Shown: positions 28,881 through 41,144 of the stretch, in pieces
Position numbering within the stretch: the stretch's first letter is position 1
Layout: every line of letters begins with the position of its first letter
Source: Patescibacteria group bacterium UBA6489
Lineage (GTDB): Bacteria; Patescibacteriota; Gracilibacteria; BD1-5; UBA6164
NCBI GenBank assembly: GCA_002435385.1
Contig: DJMN01000007.1
Span: forward strand, 1 to 64,000
Length of the DNA: 64,000 nucleotides
Direction: 5' to 3'
Notes under the pieces: model-generated
Databases searched by the model: none
The model's input: only the letters and a program-made list of their open reading frames with translations
Told to the model about the DNA's origin: nothing
Program-made: the position numbers and the translations under genes

Positions 28881-29429
28881 ATGACAAAAGTAACTTTTAT
28901 TACAGGAAATCAGGGGAAAGCAGATTATTTATCTAAATACCTTGGTTATCCAGTAGACCACATAAAACTAGATTTAGATGAAATCCAATCAATAAATTTA
29001 AATGAAATTGTAGAACACAAAGTCCTACAAGCCTATAAAAAAATAAACAAACCAGTTATTGTTGAAGATGTTTCATTAGAATTTGAAGCCTTAGGAGGTT
29101 TACCATGACCATTTATAAAGTTTTTTCTAGAAAACAACTCATTTGAAACAGTTTGTTCAATGATTAGTAAGGATTTAACAAGAAATGCAATAGCTAAATG
29201 TGTCTTTGGTTATTTTGATGGTGTAGATTTAAAATTATTTGAATGAAAACTTGATTGAGAAATTGCAAAGGCTCCAGAAGGGGATAATGGTTATGGTTGG
29301 GATAAAATCTTTATTCCTAAGGGATATTCAGTAACAAGAGCATCTCTTAGTGAAGAAGATGACAAAAGAACATATCTAAAATTAAAGCCATTTGCAGAGT
29401 TAAAAGAGTTTTTAGAAGGAAAGAAATAG
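28881..29429 (+). CDS. rdgB: non-canonical purine NTP pyrophosphatase (RdgB/HAM1)
   Basis: 182 residues. It hydrolyses dITP/XTP to monophosphates, cleaning the nucleotide pool. Motifs: FITGNQGKADYLSKYL (T-x-N-x-x-K), IVEDVSLEFEALGGLPGPF, GDNGYGWDKIFIPKG and EEDDKRTYLKLKPF. The length is typical. The Gly after GGLP is TGA. It converges with the YqeG-like gene with no gap. Confidence 0.92.
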
Positions 29430-30032
29430 TTATTTTTTATTATTTTCTCTCCTTTCAGCAATTTCACAGGTTAGATTTCTAAAAAAATATTTTATTTTAC
29501 TAGAAAAATTTTTTTCACCATTTTTTCTTGATATAGGTTTCACTTTGATAAAATCTATTCATACATTAATAGATCAGGCATCAGTTAAAAAATTATCTCA
29601 TACCATAACTACTTTTTCAGCATTTAATCACATTGCTTCTAAACATTCTAGAAATCCTCTTTTATCAGGTTTTGCGTATTTTGAAGTTATAACAGGAATT
29701 CAATAATTTTTTAATTCATCATATCTATCTGATTTTTTCATATTTGAAAAAATCACTATATTCCATCATTTATCTTTCAGTTTCTTTATAATCTGAATGT
29801 TTTTAGGCAATATATTTCAACGATGATAAGCAATACATTGGTCTACATCTAAAATCATTCATTCCTTTCATTGTTTTTTTAATTCTTCAAAATCTATATC
29901 TCAGAATTTATCTACAGAAAGTAGGGTAATAGTTGAATCGTTATTAAATAAAATGTTGAAAAAATGTTTTATTTTTGATAAGGTAAGCCTTTCTCTATTG
30001 TAGTCTGATTTTTTGATTTTAGGAATAAACAT
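29430..30032 (-). CDS. YqeG/Gep4-family HAD phosphatase
   Basis: 200 residues. HAD motif I is GMILDVDQC (Asp near 62 and 64), motif II IVIFSNMKKS, motif III Lys in SKYAKPDKRGF and motif IV MVGDNFLTDAGSIN. This order and the PDKRGFLECLE segment fit YqeG/Gep4-type phosphatases acting on phosphatidylglycerol phosphate. Its stop directly abuts the rdgB stop. Confidence 0.85.
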
Positions 30033-30090
30033 GATTTATATGGAATGAAAATTAATCAAAATTATATTTGAATTTTATATTAAATAAATA

Positions 30091-30999
30091 TTATTTCTCA
30101 GTTATCTTAATTGGTATATTGTATCTTTTTACTATATAATTAATTATCTCACCTCAGATATTTTTTCACGTTGCTTTTTCTAAGCCTTCAAATCCTGGTG
30201 ATGCATTTACCTCACATACTCTATATCACTCATTTTTGTCAAATAATATATCAATTCATGCTATATCTAATCATATGATATTTGTAGTTTCAAGTGCTAA
30301 AATTTCTTCCCTTTCTGTAGGAATATGAGGGAATACATCTCATCATCAGGAATAGTTAGACTTAAAATCTCATTTTTTTCACTTTCTCAACATTGATCAT
30401 ATTATTCTTCATCATACAATAAACAGGCGTAAATCTTGTCCTGATTTCTCTCAAATGTATTCTTGCAAAATCAAAGTTTTATCAGGAATACTATCTTCCA
30501 ACATTTCAATGAAATCCTCAAAATCTTCTCTGTTATTTACCTTAAATATTCATTTTCAATGAGACCCTGCTATCTTCTTAATAATTATTGGATAATCTAG
30601 TTGCCTTTCAATAAAATCTATATTAGGATTTCATTTTAGTAAAATTGTTTTCGGAACGGGTATTGAGTTTAATGATAGTTTTTGTAAAGATAGAAATTTA
30701 TCTTTTGCTAGAAATCTAGAATAATTATTGTTAATAACATTTACTCATTTATTTTCTAAAAAATCTACAATTGATCTCATTTGGTAAGATGTATTATTTC
30801 TTGGTAATACAATATTAGGAGGAGTAACCAATTTATTTTTCAAAAACAACTGTTCTTCTCAGTTTAATGAAATTACTAAGTCTATATCCTCTATAGCAAC
30901 CAATTTCATTTTTAGTCATACTTTTTGTGCCTCTTCTAAAATTCTTTTTACTCACCAATCTTTTCTACCTTTTTTTGAATTTAAAAGCCATATTTTCAT
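30091..30999 (-). CDS. RimK-like ATP-grasp ligase
   Basis: 302 residues. ATP-grasp amide ligase of the RimK/LysX group, which add amino acids such as glutamate to carboxylates. Segments: NSIPVPKTILLKG, YPIIIKKIAGSHGKGIFKV (P-loop-like Lys/Gly strand), LILQEYIREKSGQDLRLFIV, GGRIIGSMLRKGKKGDFKSN and VCEVNASPGFEG (metal-binding E-x-N). Many of these glycines are TGA; under the standard code the gene would be unreadable. The acceptor is unknown (S6, F420, LysW or a peptide). Confidence 0.85.
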
Positions 31000-31164
31000 T
31001 TATTTATTTTAAGTTGATAAAATATCTTGGGAATTTTATTTTTTTTTTATTTTTTTGCAAAGTAATTTTTTTATTGGATAATTTTTCTTATTCATATTCA
31101 GTAAATTATGAATAATTAAAAGGTTTTATTTTATATCAACTATGGCAGTTCCTCTGTATTTTTA

Positions 31165-31202
31165 AAAACTAAAGTTCCAGTTTTTTCTGAAACTTTAGTT
31201 TT
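31165..31202. terminator. bidirectional hairpin terminator
   Basis: AAAACTAAAGTT / AACTTTAGTTTT stem in the gap between the ATP-grasp gene and the gene at 31264. Confidence 0.6.
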
Positions 31203-31263
31203 ATGAAAGGTATTGTCAATAAAAAAATAGGGTGAGATTAAAAATTTCTTTATTTTTAATAAT

Positions 31264-31617
31264 TTACTTCAAAAATCCCTTAGAATTTCCTTCAATATTT
31301 TCTAAACTATTTGCTAGAGAGCCAAGTAAGTCATCAGTTCAAAGAGAAATCTCATTATTTTTCTTATAATCCTCTATATCCTTTCTAAGATTTTTTATAA
31401 TCTTATTTGCCTCTTTCATTTTCTCATCCAAACTAGTGTCAGATAATTTACCACCTAAATCAACATATTTTTCTCAAATCTCATGAGCCACATCAAACAA
31501 AGTTTCATACCAAGCTTCAGTTTCTTTATGAAACACCGCATCAGTAGTTTTTGTATCAATATGTATAGATAACATATCAACATAAGCTTTAATAGCCTTC
31601 AAATGTAATTCCTTCAT
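31264..31617 (-). CDS. small helical protein, ferritin-like fold suspected
   Basis: 117 residues, entirely helical. The N-terminal part MLSIHIDTKTTDAVFHKETE and WYETLFDVAHEIGEKYVDLG has His/Glu spacing like a Dps/ferritin-type helix pair. The C-terminal half is charged coil. No named family; an iron or stress role is only a guess. Confidence 0.5.
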
Positions 31618-31774
31618 AATACCCCTTTTTAAGATATAAAATACATTAACACGTAAAAATTATATCACGAAATTACAAATTATTCAAATAGAAATTATCT
31701 TTATTCATTTTATAAAAATCTATTAAATATGATACAATCAAGATACCACATTATTTTTTTATATACATATAACT

Positions 31775-32278
31775 ATGTCTAAAATACCTAATTATTTAAA
31801 GGATAATCCTGACTATTATATCGGATGATGAGAACAAAAAGAAGTTTCAAATAAAAAAGAGACTACTAGATGTGATATTGATAATATACTTAAACTTTTT
31901 CAGGGATTAAATGTAGAGGCATGTAAGATTTCTCCTTGATACCCATGATTTAAACTGAGAAAAAAGTGACAAGATATATGATATATCAGCTATATAATAG
32001 ACTGAGACAAAATGAAAACTGTGTATGTAAAAATAAATGATGGAAATAATAAATACAAGACATTCAATAATGAAACAAATTATCAATGAAAATGATATTG
32101 AAAAAAGCTCCTTTTAGGGGTAGCAATAGAAGCTAAAAAAATGTGATTAACATTAGTAACAGATCATTATAATGATGTAAAGGAAAAAGCTAAATATGTA
32201 TTAAACTCTCTTTTATCAAAATGAATAGTAGAGTTGAAGGAGGATAGGTATCAGTTCATAAACAGTAAACTACCTTAA
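31775..32278 (+). CDS. GNAT-like acetyltransferase domain protein
   Basis: 167 residues. The segment TNYQGKGYGKKLLLGVAIEA is a good acetyl-CoA-binding motif A (Q-x-x-G-x-G). The preceding strands MKTVYVKIND and the helix after fit the GNAT core. It then runs DHYNDVKEKAKYVLNSLLSK. Substrate unknown. Confidence 0.55.
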
Positions 32279-32475
32279 ATACTTTTTGGTTAATAACTAT
32301 ATATCTTTAAGAATATATTAACTTCTATTTCTTAGTAAAGGAAGTATACCTAAAATATAATGAAGTGTAAGATGAATTATAAATATTAATAAAATCTTAT
32401 TGGTTTACTCCTTTTTATTCTGAAAGAAGTAAAATTTATCTGAATATATATTTTTTTTGATAATTATGGGGAGGA

Positions 32476-34089
32476 TTATCTAGGCATACACCCCAAAATT
32501 TCATCTATATCTCTACAAACTCAACTCAATTTTCCTTTAGGTGTATTAAAACTACAAGAATTTCAACTAGACCTTCCATAACAAGCATTTATAGCTTCTT
32601 TTGGCGGAGTAAAGGGAGAAGTATTTCATCAGCTATTTCCATCTTGATTACTTCAAATATAAGCTTTTTTATAACTAGAATCAACCTCTATAACCTTAGC
32701 TCAATTTCTAACACATCTTACATAATTTTTTATTCTTATGGCATCTCATTGAGGTCAGTGACCTGTTGGATAAGCACTAGCATCTCAAGACTTTGGATCA
32801 CTTCTTTGAGCTCAAGCTCAGTGAACATCAACCCATCATCAAAAATCTTTCATATATCACAAAGCCCTTCAAAAAGAAATATAAACGGCACTATCATATG
32901 CTAATCTATCTTTTATATGAGTAGTACTAGTCCAATAATAAGGATAATCTTTTTCTCAAGCTTCATTTACAATTTCACTAACCTTAAACATTGAATCAAT
33001 AGCAGCACTGTCAGTAGTATCAGGACTTTTACTATAATCAACTATATATTGTAATTCCTTTGCATTTGGTAAGTGCCAATCTTTATATCAATCCAATTCT
33101 AAATCTTCACAATAACTCAAAGCATCTTTCCAATCCATTCATTTTTCACTATCACCTTGTTGCCAAACAAGTCAGTTACTTTTATCCAATATTGTTCAGT
33201 TTCAATTATCTACAAAATCATTATTTCAATATACATCTCATCTAACATATCTTAAATAATATCAATTATTCTTCTTACTAACTGTTGGATAACATTTTAT
33301 TCTTCCATCAGCAAAGTTAACTCAGAAAAAACATTCCTGTCCATTCATAACCTTTGATTTATAGATGTTTGTTGTAATCCATTGTGAATCAATAATTCTA
33401 TCTCAACTAGAAATATCACCATATTTAAAGCCGAAATAATCAGTGTCTACAAAAGGAATTAGCCCTTCAGAGCTCTTTAATTCGGAATTTGGATCTTCTC
33501 ATCTAAAATCCATAAGAGAATAAAGTTCCTTTATACTAGGAACTCTCCAATCATCATATCAAGCATAACTAAAAGATTCACTACTTTTTATTCATTCATA
33601 ATAATCCATTTTTCAAGAAGCATCTTTTATCCACATAAGACCAGTATTTAAATCACTCACTGTTCAATCTCCATTATCTTTAAATGATGGTTGATTTGTC
33701 TCAAGCTGAGCTTCTTGCCCGTAAAAAGCTTCTCATTTTTCAGGACAAACTATTTGATTTTTATCATCATAACACTTATCCTGATTTGTATCTAAACTTA
33801 ATCAAATAGTTAATACTGATAGTTTTTCACTGATATCATCATATATATAATTCAACAAATCTCTTTTTATTCAAGTCTTATACTTAGATTTCATAGAATT
33901 AATTACTCCGAGCAATTTTTTATAATAACTAATTTTATATTCATCATCTTTTGCTGAAACTCTATTATGAACATTTATGAGTACATTATCAGCTTTAATT
34001 TTTATTGAATCTGACAAGTAAGCATTGGAAAAAGAAACAATAGAAAAAGAACTAAGAACAATCAATCACAAAACAATAATTTTTTTCAT
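32476..34089 (-). CDS. secreted Lcl/DUF1566-domain protein
   Basis: 537 residues. Signal peptide (MKKIIVLGLIVLSSFSIVSF) then two DUF1566 (Lcl C-terminal) units. Unit one: DNGDGTVSDLNTGLMWIKD ... YDDWRVPSIKELYSLMDF; unit two: DNGNGTILDKSNGLVWQQG ... YKDWHLPNAKELQYIVDY. Each ends in a YYWTST/LRYVRG-type strand. In other bacteria this domain occurs in surface adhesins. A cysteine-rich tail (ACYGRSSGNSCSF) closes it. Likely a cell-surface protein. TGA-Gly throughout. Confidence 0.85.
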
Positions 34090-34130
34090 AATGATATTGT
34101 TTAGGAAATAAAATTTTCAACTAGTAATAA

Positions 34131-34232
34131 GCTGTAAAAAATAATAATTAAGCGAGGTATCATAATGATTTTATACTAAAAATTATTTGTAAAAAAATCT
34201 TATCTTCCGAGTGTATTATTATTTTTTATTGC
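34131..34232 (+). repeat. dispersed fold-back element, type B copy 1
   Basis: Outer arms GCTGTAAAAAATAATAAT (34131-34148) and its near-complement (34215-34232). Inner ATAATGATTTT / AAAATCTTAT stem, with the core TTTATACTAA and GAGTGTATTATT shared with type A. Nearly identical to the copy at 62271. Lies between two minus-strand genes. Confidence 0.75.
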
Positions 34233-34253
34233 GATAGTTTTTATTTTCCACTT

Positions 34254-34769
34254 TTACAATTTATACTCATAAATAGCAAATCTATTTTCAGGTTTATATT
34301 TTATCTCTTTAAAGTAATCATTAGTCATCTTAAAACAGTATGAAACTAAACGAAAATTCTTATTCTTTACACTATTAATTTTAGGAAAAAGCTTATTTGT
34401 AATCGTTTCAGGTAAACCAAAAACATACAACACATCATATTTTTCCAAATCTAACTTTAAAGCATTACCATAAATTATCTTAATATTATCAAGTCAACTA
34501 AAAAATATTCTAACTTTAGAGATAACATAAAAAAACAATGATAATTCTATTCAAGTGATATAAGCATCAGGATTGTTTTTTGCAATAAACAAAGAAACCT
34601 TTGCCGTTCAGCATCACATCTCTAGAAATTTCTCTCAAGATTTAAGTTTTATAATATCATTAACTCTTCTCAAATCATTTCTCTTTGTAGGAATCCAAGG
34701 AGCAAGGGAAACAAAAGAAAAGAAAAATAATCCAAATAATAAATAAAAAAATATTTCTAAATATTGCAT
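34254..34769 (-). CDS. class I SAM-dependent methyltransferase, membrane-anchored
   Basis: 171 residues. One N-terminal transmembrane helix (LEIFFYLLFGLFFFSFVSL), then motif I LEMGCGTAKVSLFIA (E/DxGxGxG), motif II with acidic YITGIELS and DVLYVFGLPET in the motif IV position. Short for the family. Target unknown. Confidence 0.75.
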
Positions 34770-34818
34770 AAGCTTTCTGTATTAAAATCAGATAGAATCA
34801 AAAGAATTTATTTGTAGT

Positions 34819-34855
34819 TTCCTTCTCCTTATATAAGGGAAGGATTAAGGATGGG
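34819..34855. repeat. diverged C/T-rich palindromic repeat
   Basis: CCTTCTCCTTATATAAGGGA followed by aggattaaggatggg; degenerate member of the palindrome family. Confidence 0.45.
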
Positions 34856-34870
34856 TTATTTTTTACTAAA

Positions 34871-35329
34871 CTAAGCCTCTATATCTTTCCAACTATCTAC
34901 ATCAAAATCAATTTTTACAACTCAAGCAGTTTTTAAAGGTCAACTAGATCATTTAGATAAATAGTTAGCAAGCTCTTCAAAAGCCATATTATGTCAAACC
35001 ATAAACACAGTATCATATTTATCCTTTAAATCCTTTATAAAAGAAATATAATAATCTATTCCTATCAAATGATTATCATAAATTCATTGTTCATATTTTA
35101 TCTTATCTACATCATAACCTATCTTTTTACATATTATCTCTGTTGTGGCTTTAGCTCTATTCGCAGGACTTGAAAATACTTTATCTGGCATAATTCATTC
35201 TTCTCTTAATTCAATTCAACGTTTTTTAGCTCTTTTCTCTCATTTTTCCATAAGAGGTCTATCAAAATCATCAAGAGAAGGATCCTCCCAACTTGATTTA
35301 GCATGTCTGATTATATAAAGAGTTTTCAT
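34871..35329 (-). CDS. SixA-type phosphohistidine phosphatase
   Basis: 152 residues. Histidine phosphatase superfamily: the catalytic YIIRHAKSSWED (RHxK/G) at residues 5-16, DFDRPLMEKGEKRA, PDKVFSSPANRAKAT and the second His in VFMVGHNMAFEEL near 112. The D-F-D-R-P-L and GHN motifs place it with SixA, which removes phosphate from His in phosphorelay or PTS proteins. Confidence 0.9.
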
Positions 35330-35415
35330 ATAAAAATGAAATTATAAAATATAATATACTAAAACTATATCATACATATATATATAATGCAAGAATCCGA
35401 TAATATACAAAAAAG

Positions 35416-35440
35416 GAGAAGTAATTTTTATTACTTCTCT
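35416..35440 (-). terminator. hairpin terminator after the NAGS-like gene
   Basis: GAGAAGTAAT tttt ATTACTTCTC stem, 16 bases after the stop on the minus strand. Confidence 0.65.
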
Positions 35441-35455
35441 AAATGAATATTTTTA

Positions 35456-36482
35456 TTAATCAGAATCAAAAACATACAAAAAAGCTCAGGTCTCAGATTT
35501 TTTTCACTCCACTTTCTTAAATCAAAGATTTTCAAAAAATTTTCACTGTTTTGAGTAGGAGAATACAACGCCACTTTTTTTGACCTCTTGTCATAAAATA
35601 TATCACAATCAACTTCAAACTTTAGTCGTAAACAAACAACTAAGTAATTTTCACTTCTGTCATTCTACTTCACAATCTGATAAACAATATCCTCAAAGAA
35701 CCGTTCCATCAATCTCCAGAATTTTATAATTTTTAAACATTTCATCTTTTTCTTCTATTGTTCTATCTTTCCAATTTCATCCTTCTACTTGTTTAGAATA
35801 TATTAAATCAAATAATTCTCTATTCTCCAGAGTCTTAATTTCAGCTTTTTCCAAATCAATAACCATTGTTCAAGAACCAAATCATTCTAACTCTTCTCTT
35901 AATCAATCTATACTAGCAATAGTAGTTTTATGTATACCTTTTCTAAATAACTCATAAATTAATTCTAAAACCTTTTTCTCTCAAGAATTTATAACAGCTT
36001 TTTCATAATTTCAGTTCAATATACACTTCAATTTTTCTTTTGATAGAAAGGAAATGATTCCCCCCTCACCATTTTTCAATCATCCACTATCATTTAAAAA
36101 TATGACATTAGAAATTTTATCATTATATTTTGATAACAAATTTTGTATAATCTCATTAAACTCTGATTCAGATGAAGAATCTTCAACTATATTTATTTTT
36201 GTATCAAGAAATAAATCATATGAGAATTTTCCTTGTTTATTTATTTGTCATAGACTAACAACATTTATCTTATCATATTGAAATAGACCTTCTATATCAC
36301 ATCATTTCTGACAAATTAAAACAATTGGAATTCAAATACTATTCAAATATTCCACATATTGAACAAATTCTCAGAAATTATAACTATTCAATAATTCATG
36401 ATTAATATTGAAAACTAAATATTTTCAACTATTTACATATTCATGTAAATATGCACTTGTATTTCCTGGGTAATTTTTCCAT
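35456..36482 (-). CDS. N-acetylglutamate synthase-like protein, start out of frame
   Basis: About 341 residues read back from TAA 35456. The N-terminal ~170 residues look like a reduced amino-acid-kinase domain (TSAYLHEYVNSGKYLVFNIN, YLNSIGIPIVLICQKG, SNVIFLNDSGGL). The C-terminal half is GNAT-like (LGGYCLSDCEVEGQKGKLLS, KVGSGLGYILGQEVKK, SKQGKFFENLGFKKVEG), as in bifunctional NAGS of arginine synthesis. The only nearby ATG (36482-36480) is one base out of frame. Removing one T from the T5 run at 36474-36478 would give MENYPGNTS in frame. No arginine genes are nearby. Confidence 0.7.
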
Positions 36483-36502
36483 GATTAAAAAAATTAAAAA
36501 AT

Positions 36503-36540
36503 AAAAAAGAGTTAATTTCAAATGAAAGTAACTCTTTTTT
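36503..36540. terminator. bidirectional terminator
   Basis: AAAAAAGAGTTA / TAACTCTTTTTT hairpin upstream of the NAGS-like gene. The rest of the gap to 36760 has no gene. Confidence 0.7.
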
Positions 36541-36760
36541 GATGTATAAAAAAATTTACACAACAACAACAACCACTTTCATTTTTGAGAATGGTCTCCT
36601 CCTGATTGATAATGTAGATAATAGTTTGTTCATAAATTTTTATTTATAGAAATTTTATTCTCATAAGAATAATTCTAAATAAATGAAAGTCAAAATTTGT
36701 TTGCGAATTTTTATTGTTTATAGATTTAAAAAACTAACAACTAATCATTACTAGATGTAT

Positions 36761-38719
36761 CTAGTGTCTTCTCAATCCTCTAAGTAAGTCTTGTAGTGTA
36801 GTTTTCCTAAAAGATTTAAAAATTCATAGTCTTTCATTTCCTTTTATAACATTTAGTATTATTGTATAATCAAATTTTTCTATAACATCAAATAAATCCT
36901 TTTTATCTTCAAATGTTTTAATTAATATTCCAAACTCAATAGCACTAGTTTTATTGTATAAATATCCCAAATCCCTAAATACAGATTCTAAGTTTCAACA
37001 CTCTTTTTCACAAGAGAAGAAATTATCTTTGAAAGAAGCAAAATTAGGACACCTTTCTAATTCAATTTGATTAATAAAGGCAGATAAATAGATCATGTCA
37101 TTGCTTCAAGATAGTACATTTTCAATATTACAATTAAAATCAGTATTAATTATAGAAACTAAAGTTTTTGTACGACTTTTATCTAGTAAAGATACAAAAT
37201 TAGATAATTTTTTTTCATCATTCTTAATATTATTATAAAGACCTATAAAACTTCCTATCTCTATTCCGCTAAAAAAGTTTTTTAACATTAAATTTGGAAT
37301 TCTATAATCTAACAATGAAACAATAAAGTCATTATTAACTCTCTTTATTATCTCAATAAATTTATCAAGTTTTTCTATCTTGTTAAATATATATATAAAT
37401 TTATCATAAGCCGTATCTTTATCTACTATCTTATTATAGAAATCAATTATAATCTCTAGATCTTTATGTGCCAATCTATCTATTAATACACAACGTATCA
37501 ATCCTGATAAATTACTAGCATCAATTTTTCTTAATAACATTATTGTATTCTCTGGAATTCTCTCTAGCATATTTATTATAGTTTCACCATTTCACTTTCT
37601 TATTCTTATAAAATCATATAAGTTATCTAAATTTATATGGGAATCTATATTTTTTATTAAATCTAGTAATTTTATATGTTGTTCTAGTGTGATAAAACCA
37701 TCTGTTACAAGAGTCTTTAGTTTAGAAATTGAGTTAATATCTTCTTTAATTATAAAAGATAATTTTTTATCCGTAGTACTATTTTCTACTACACTAAGGT
37801 CACAAATTCTTGCAGTTCTAAAGTAGTTGATAAAACCAGGCTTATCTTTTGGAATAGATTCAACCTCATTTTCAGATATTATTCACTTAGAGACACTATA
37901 TTCTATTATAGAATCTTTATTTTCAAATAAATAATCATTTAATTTTTCTTCACTTAGAACCTCAACAATAGAATTTCTATCTTTTGGCAAGAATTTTTTC
38001 ACAAACCTTAAATATTCTTTTCTTGTTATATATGAAGAATATTTTTCATCTAGAAAATTAATAAAAGATTTGTAATTTTCCTCTTTTTTAAATTCATTAT
38101 ATAAATCCTTTTCTATCATTTCCTTTTCTTTCAAACTTTCTAGTATATCTAGTCTTTTTTCTTTTATATAAGCCTCCAAATTATCTATATCACTTAATTT
38201 TGTTTTATCATCTTTTCCATTGTCAGATGATAACACCCCTTTTATAAATAAAAATACATCTCTAGATTCTTCTGAAGTATATCTTCTGATAATATTTTTA
38301 GGTAATCTTGATTCTCATGCTTTCTTTATTCTTTCTTGTACCCTAGTACAAAAGTCAGATTTTATTAGAGTAATTTCACTTGTTTCCTCTCATCCAATTT
38401 CTCTATAAAGATTGTTTCATTCACTGATTTCATAAAGTTTTATACATAATTCTATAAAATTATCATTATTATTACAATCATTATTACTTCTTGGACTTTT
38501 ACCTGAAATTAAATCATAAGCAGAAGGACAAAGTTTTATTATATTGTCTAATATGATATCCTTATTTCTAATTAAAACTCTGTTCAATTCCACAATATTT
38601 GATACTTTTATCTCCTCCAAATCTTGAGGTAGGTATTTATTTAGAAAATTAATCATTTTTCTAATATCATATCTTTCTACTCATTCAGATATTTTGTAAG
38701 GACTTTTAGCTTGTAACAT
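36761..38719 (-). CDS. large helical orphan protein
   Basis: 652 residues from ATG 38719 to TAG 36761, read with a few TGA-Gly. Predominantly helical and charged, with repeated patterns of about 35-40 residues such as LEIIIDFYNKIVDKDTAYDK and KFIEIIKRVNNDFIVSLLDY that suggest a HEAT/ARM-like solenoid. One Cys cluster near the end (SCEKECG). No signal peptide or transmembrane helix. I recognise no family. It could be a cytoplasmic scaffold. Confidence 0.6.
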
Positions 38720-38867
38720 AAATTTATAAAATTACTATATAAAACATGATAAAACATGGTTTCAATATAGACCTTTATTGTTTTTTGTCAAATATAATTT
38801 ATTTTAATGAAATTCCATATTTTCTACAAGGGATTTTCAAAATTTAGTAGTTTTCAAAAATATTTTT

Positions 38868-39794
38868 CTACACTTTTACTTTCCTCTTCTCCAAAATTAT
38901 CATAAAAAATGAAACCATTAAAACAATAGAACCCAATATTTGCATAGTATTCATCATCTTTCAATTAAAAAAATAATCAAAAAATATAGCAGACAAAGGC
39001 CACATAAGTTCAAAAATTGTAGCAGAAGAAGCACTTACTTTTTTTAGTCAAAAATAATACAAAAACAAAGCTCCAGCTCAACTACTAACAACAATAACCC
39101 CCAAAAGTTGCCAATGAATAGGAAAGAAATTTCAAAAGTCAGCAAAGTCCCCAAATAGAAAAAGAGCAACTAAGGCAAGTAGGGAAGTAAGGGTAAACCT
39201 CAAAGATGTAGTAAGTTTAAAACCTAAATCATTAACCAATGTTTTTCAAAATACAGTAGAAGAACCAAAGGCAAAAGCCGCAAGTATTGCAAAAAAAGCA
39301 GGAAGATTTAGTATATTTACATTGAAAATATCCTTTCATAAACTACCAAATGCTATAAAGTAAGCACTTACAATAGAAACAAACGCCCAGAAATAAAATC
39401 TTTTACTCAACTTTTCCCTAAGTAAAATAGCCGCCATAGATAAAGCAAATACAGGTTGAAGCTTCTGTAAAATTATGATAGTTGATAAAGTAGCTTCTCA
39501 TCTATATGCTGAAAAAAAGGCTTCTGTTATAGTCAAAGTTCAAATAAGTCCTCAGAAAAAACAAACCCAAAGAAGAGAAATAAAATCTTTTCTTTTCATC
39601 TTTACAACTTTTTTGATTCAGAAGAATAAAAAAGGACTAAGAACAATAACTCATAAAAGATGCTCTATAAAAACAACATTTATAGGAGAAAATTGATAAA
39701 ATTGAGGTCTGATTAAAATTCCATCTAGACTCCAAAAAGTAGCTGCTATCATTATAGAAATAGCTCAAACCAGAAATCTTTTATCTTTCTTCAT
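38868..39794 (-). CDS. EamA-family (DMT) transporter
   Basis: 308 residues with about ten transmembrane helices in two EamA repeats: ISIMIAATFWSLDGILIRP and ATLSTIIILQKLQPVFALSM in the first, FFAILAAFAFGSSTVFGKTL and ASSATIFELMWPLSAIFFDY in the second. Drug/metabolite superfamily exporter or importer; the substrate cannot be inferred. Confidence 0.88.
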
Positions 39795-39971
39795 AAGTAT
39801 CTTTTAGAAAATATTTTAATATTCAACTTTTGATTGTAAGGAAAAAATAGTAAAAGGCTAGTGAAAAAATGAAATAGTTTTTTAAGTATAAAAATCTAAA
39901 CAAAGACGAAATTTGCTACATAAAAGTATTTATGATAATATAATGAAGAGGTATTTATAAAAATATATTAT

Positions 39972-40565
39972 ATGAGCATAAATTTATCAAAAACATTAAA
40001 AGAATCTTTTTGATTAGAAACTAATGAAATTGATGAAATTATTAATGAATTAAGAAAAAATTCAGTATCTTCAGTGGAATATATTTTATGATATAATGAC
40101 ATAAAAATTTTAAAAGATTGATTTGGAAAAATATTTTCTAAATGCAAAGATAGAAATAAAGAAAAATTTGAAAAAAAAGCAAAAGTATTTTGAAGCATAT
40201 TTACAAGAATTGATGACTTTGCTCCACAAGTAATATTCATTTTAGAATTATGTGAAACCCCTGAAGATTTTGAAAAATTACATTGATTAATTAATGATAC
40301 CAGAATATGTTTAAGTTTAAAACAATTTATAACTGATAAAAGTAATAATCAAGAAGAATTTAAAAGATGTTTTAGTTGATATGAACATATTTTAACCTTT
40401 GATGAGAAATTACAAGAAGAATTTAATCAAGCTAAGGCAGAAAAAGATATTATAAAAGTAAATTTATTACAAGAAGAGCTTTTCTGGAAATGATGAAGAT
40501 GAAAAGAATTAGCTGATAAATTTTTTCTGGTATTGAAGAAAAAATTCTCAATAAGCAGTAAATAA
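39972..40565 (+). CDS. helical cytoplasmic protein, unknown
   Basis: 197 residues, charged and helical, without signal or membrane segments (for example NEIDEIINELRKNSVSSVEY). Nine TGA-Gly codons. No recognised family. Followed 77 bases later by a small membrane protein. Confidence 0.5.
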
Positions 40566-40642
40566 TTTTTATCAACACAACAAATTGAATTAATAAAATT
40601 AATATATATAATCCAATTTAATTTAATACTTAATAACAAAAA

Positions 40643-40978
40643 ATGACTAGAAAAAGAAAAATACAACTATCTATAATTTTACTTTTGATAATTCTTTGAG
40701 CATTATACTTTGTTTATGCAAGATACATAATTCCAAATATAGAACAAATAACACACTACACAATCCTATCTTTATCTATTTTATGATTAATATTTGTCTT
40801 CTATATTACCTTTAGAATTAAAAAAGGATTAAAAAATAGAAAAAAGGAAAAAACAGTCTCAGAAAACTCAGAAGAAAAACTTAAAGATGAAGAAAATAAA
40901 CTTTTGATAAAAAAAGAAGAAATAGTTGAAAACACTGAATCAAATATTAAAGAAGGGGTTAAAAGTGAAGAGGTATAA
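40643..40978 (+). CDS. two-helix membrane protein with charged tail
   Basis: 111 residues. Helices IILLLIILGALYFVYA and TILSLSILGLIFVFYITF are followed by a Lys/Glu-rich coiled tail. The tail resembles the linker of the rhodanese protein at 58221 (both contain NELLIKK/NKLLIKK-EEI-type segments), suggesting shared composition or a shared partner. Confidence 0.5.
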
Positions 40979-41144
40979 ACTTATAATTTCAAACAAAAAC
41001 AATGGATTTATTCCATTGTTTTTTGATACCAGAAAAAAGCAACAATATTCCATTGTATTGCTAAATAAAAGTTATACATTTTTTTGCAATTATTTTAAAA
41101 GATGATATAATACATAACTGAATTAACTAAGATAAAATAATAAC

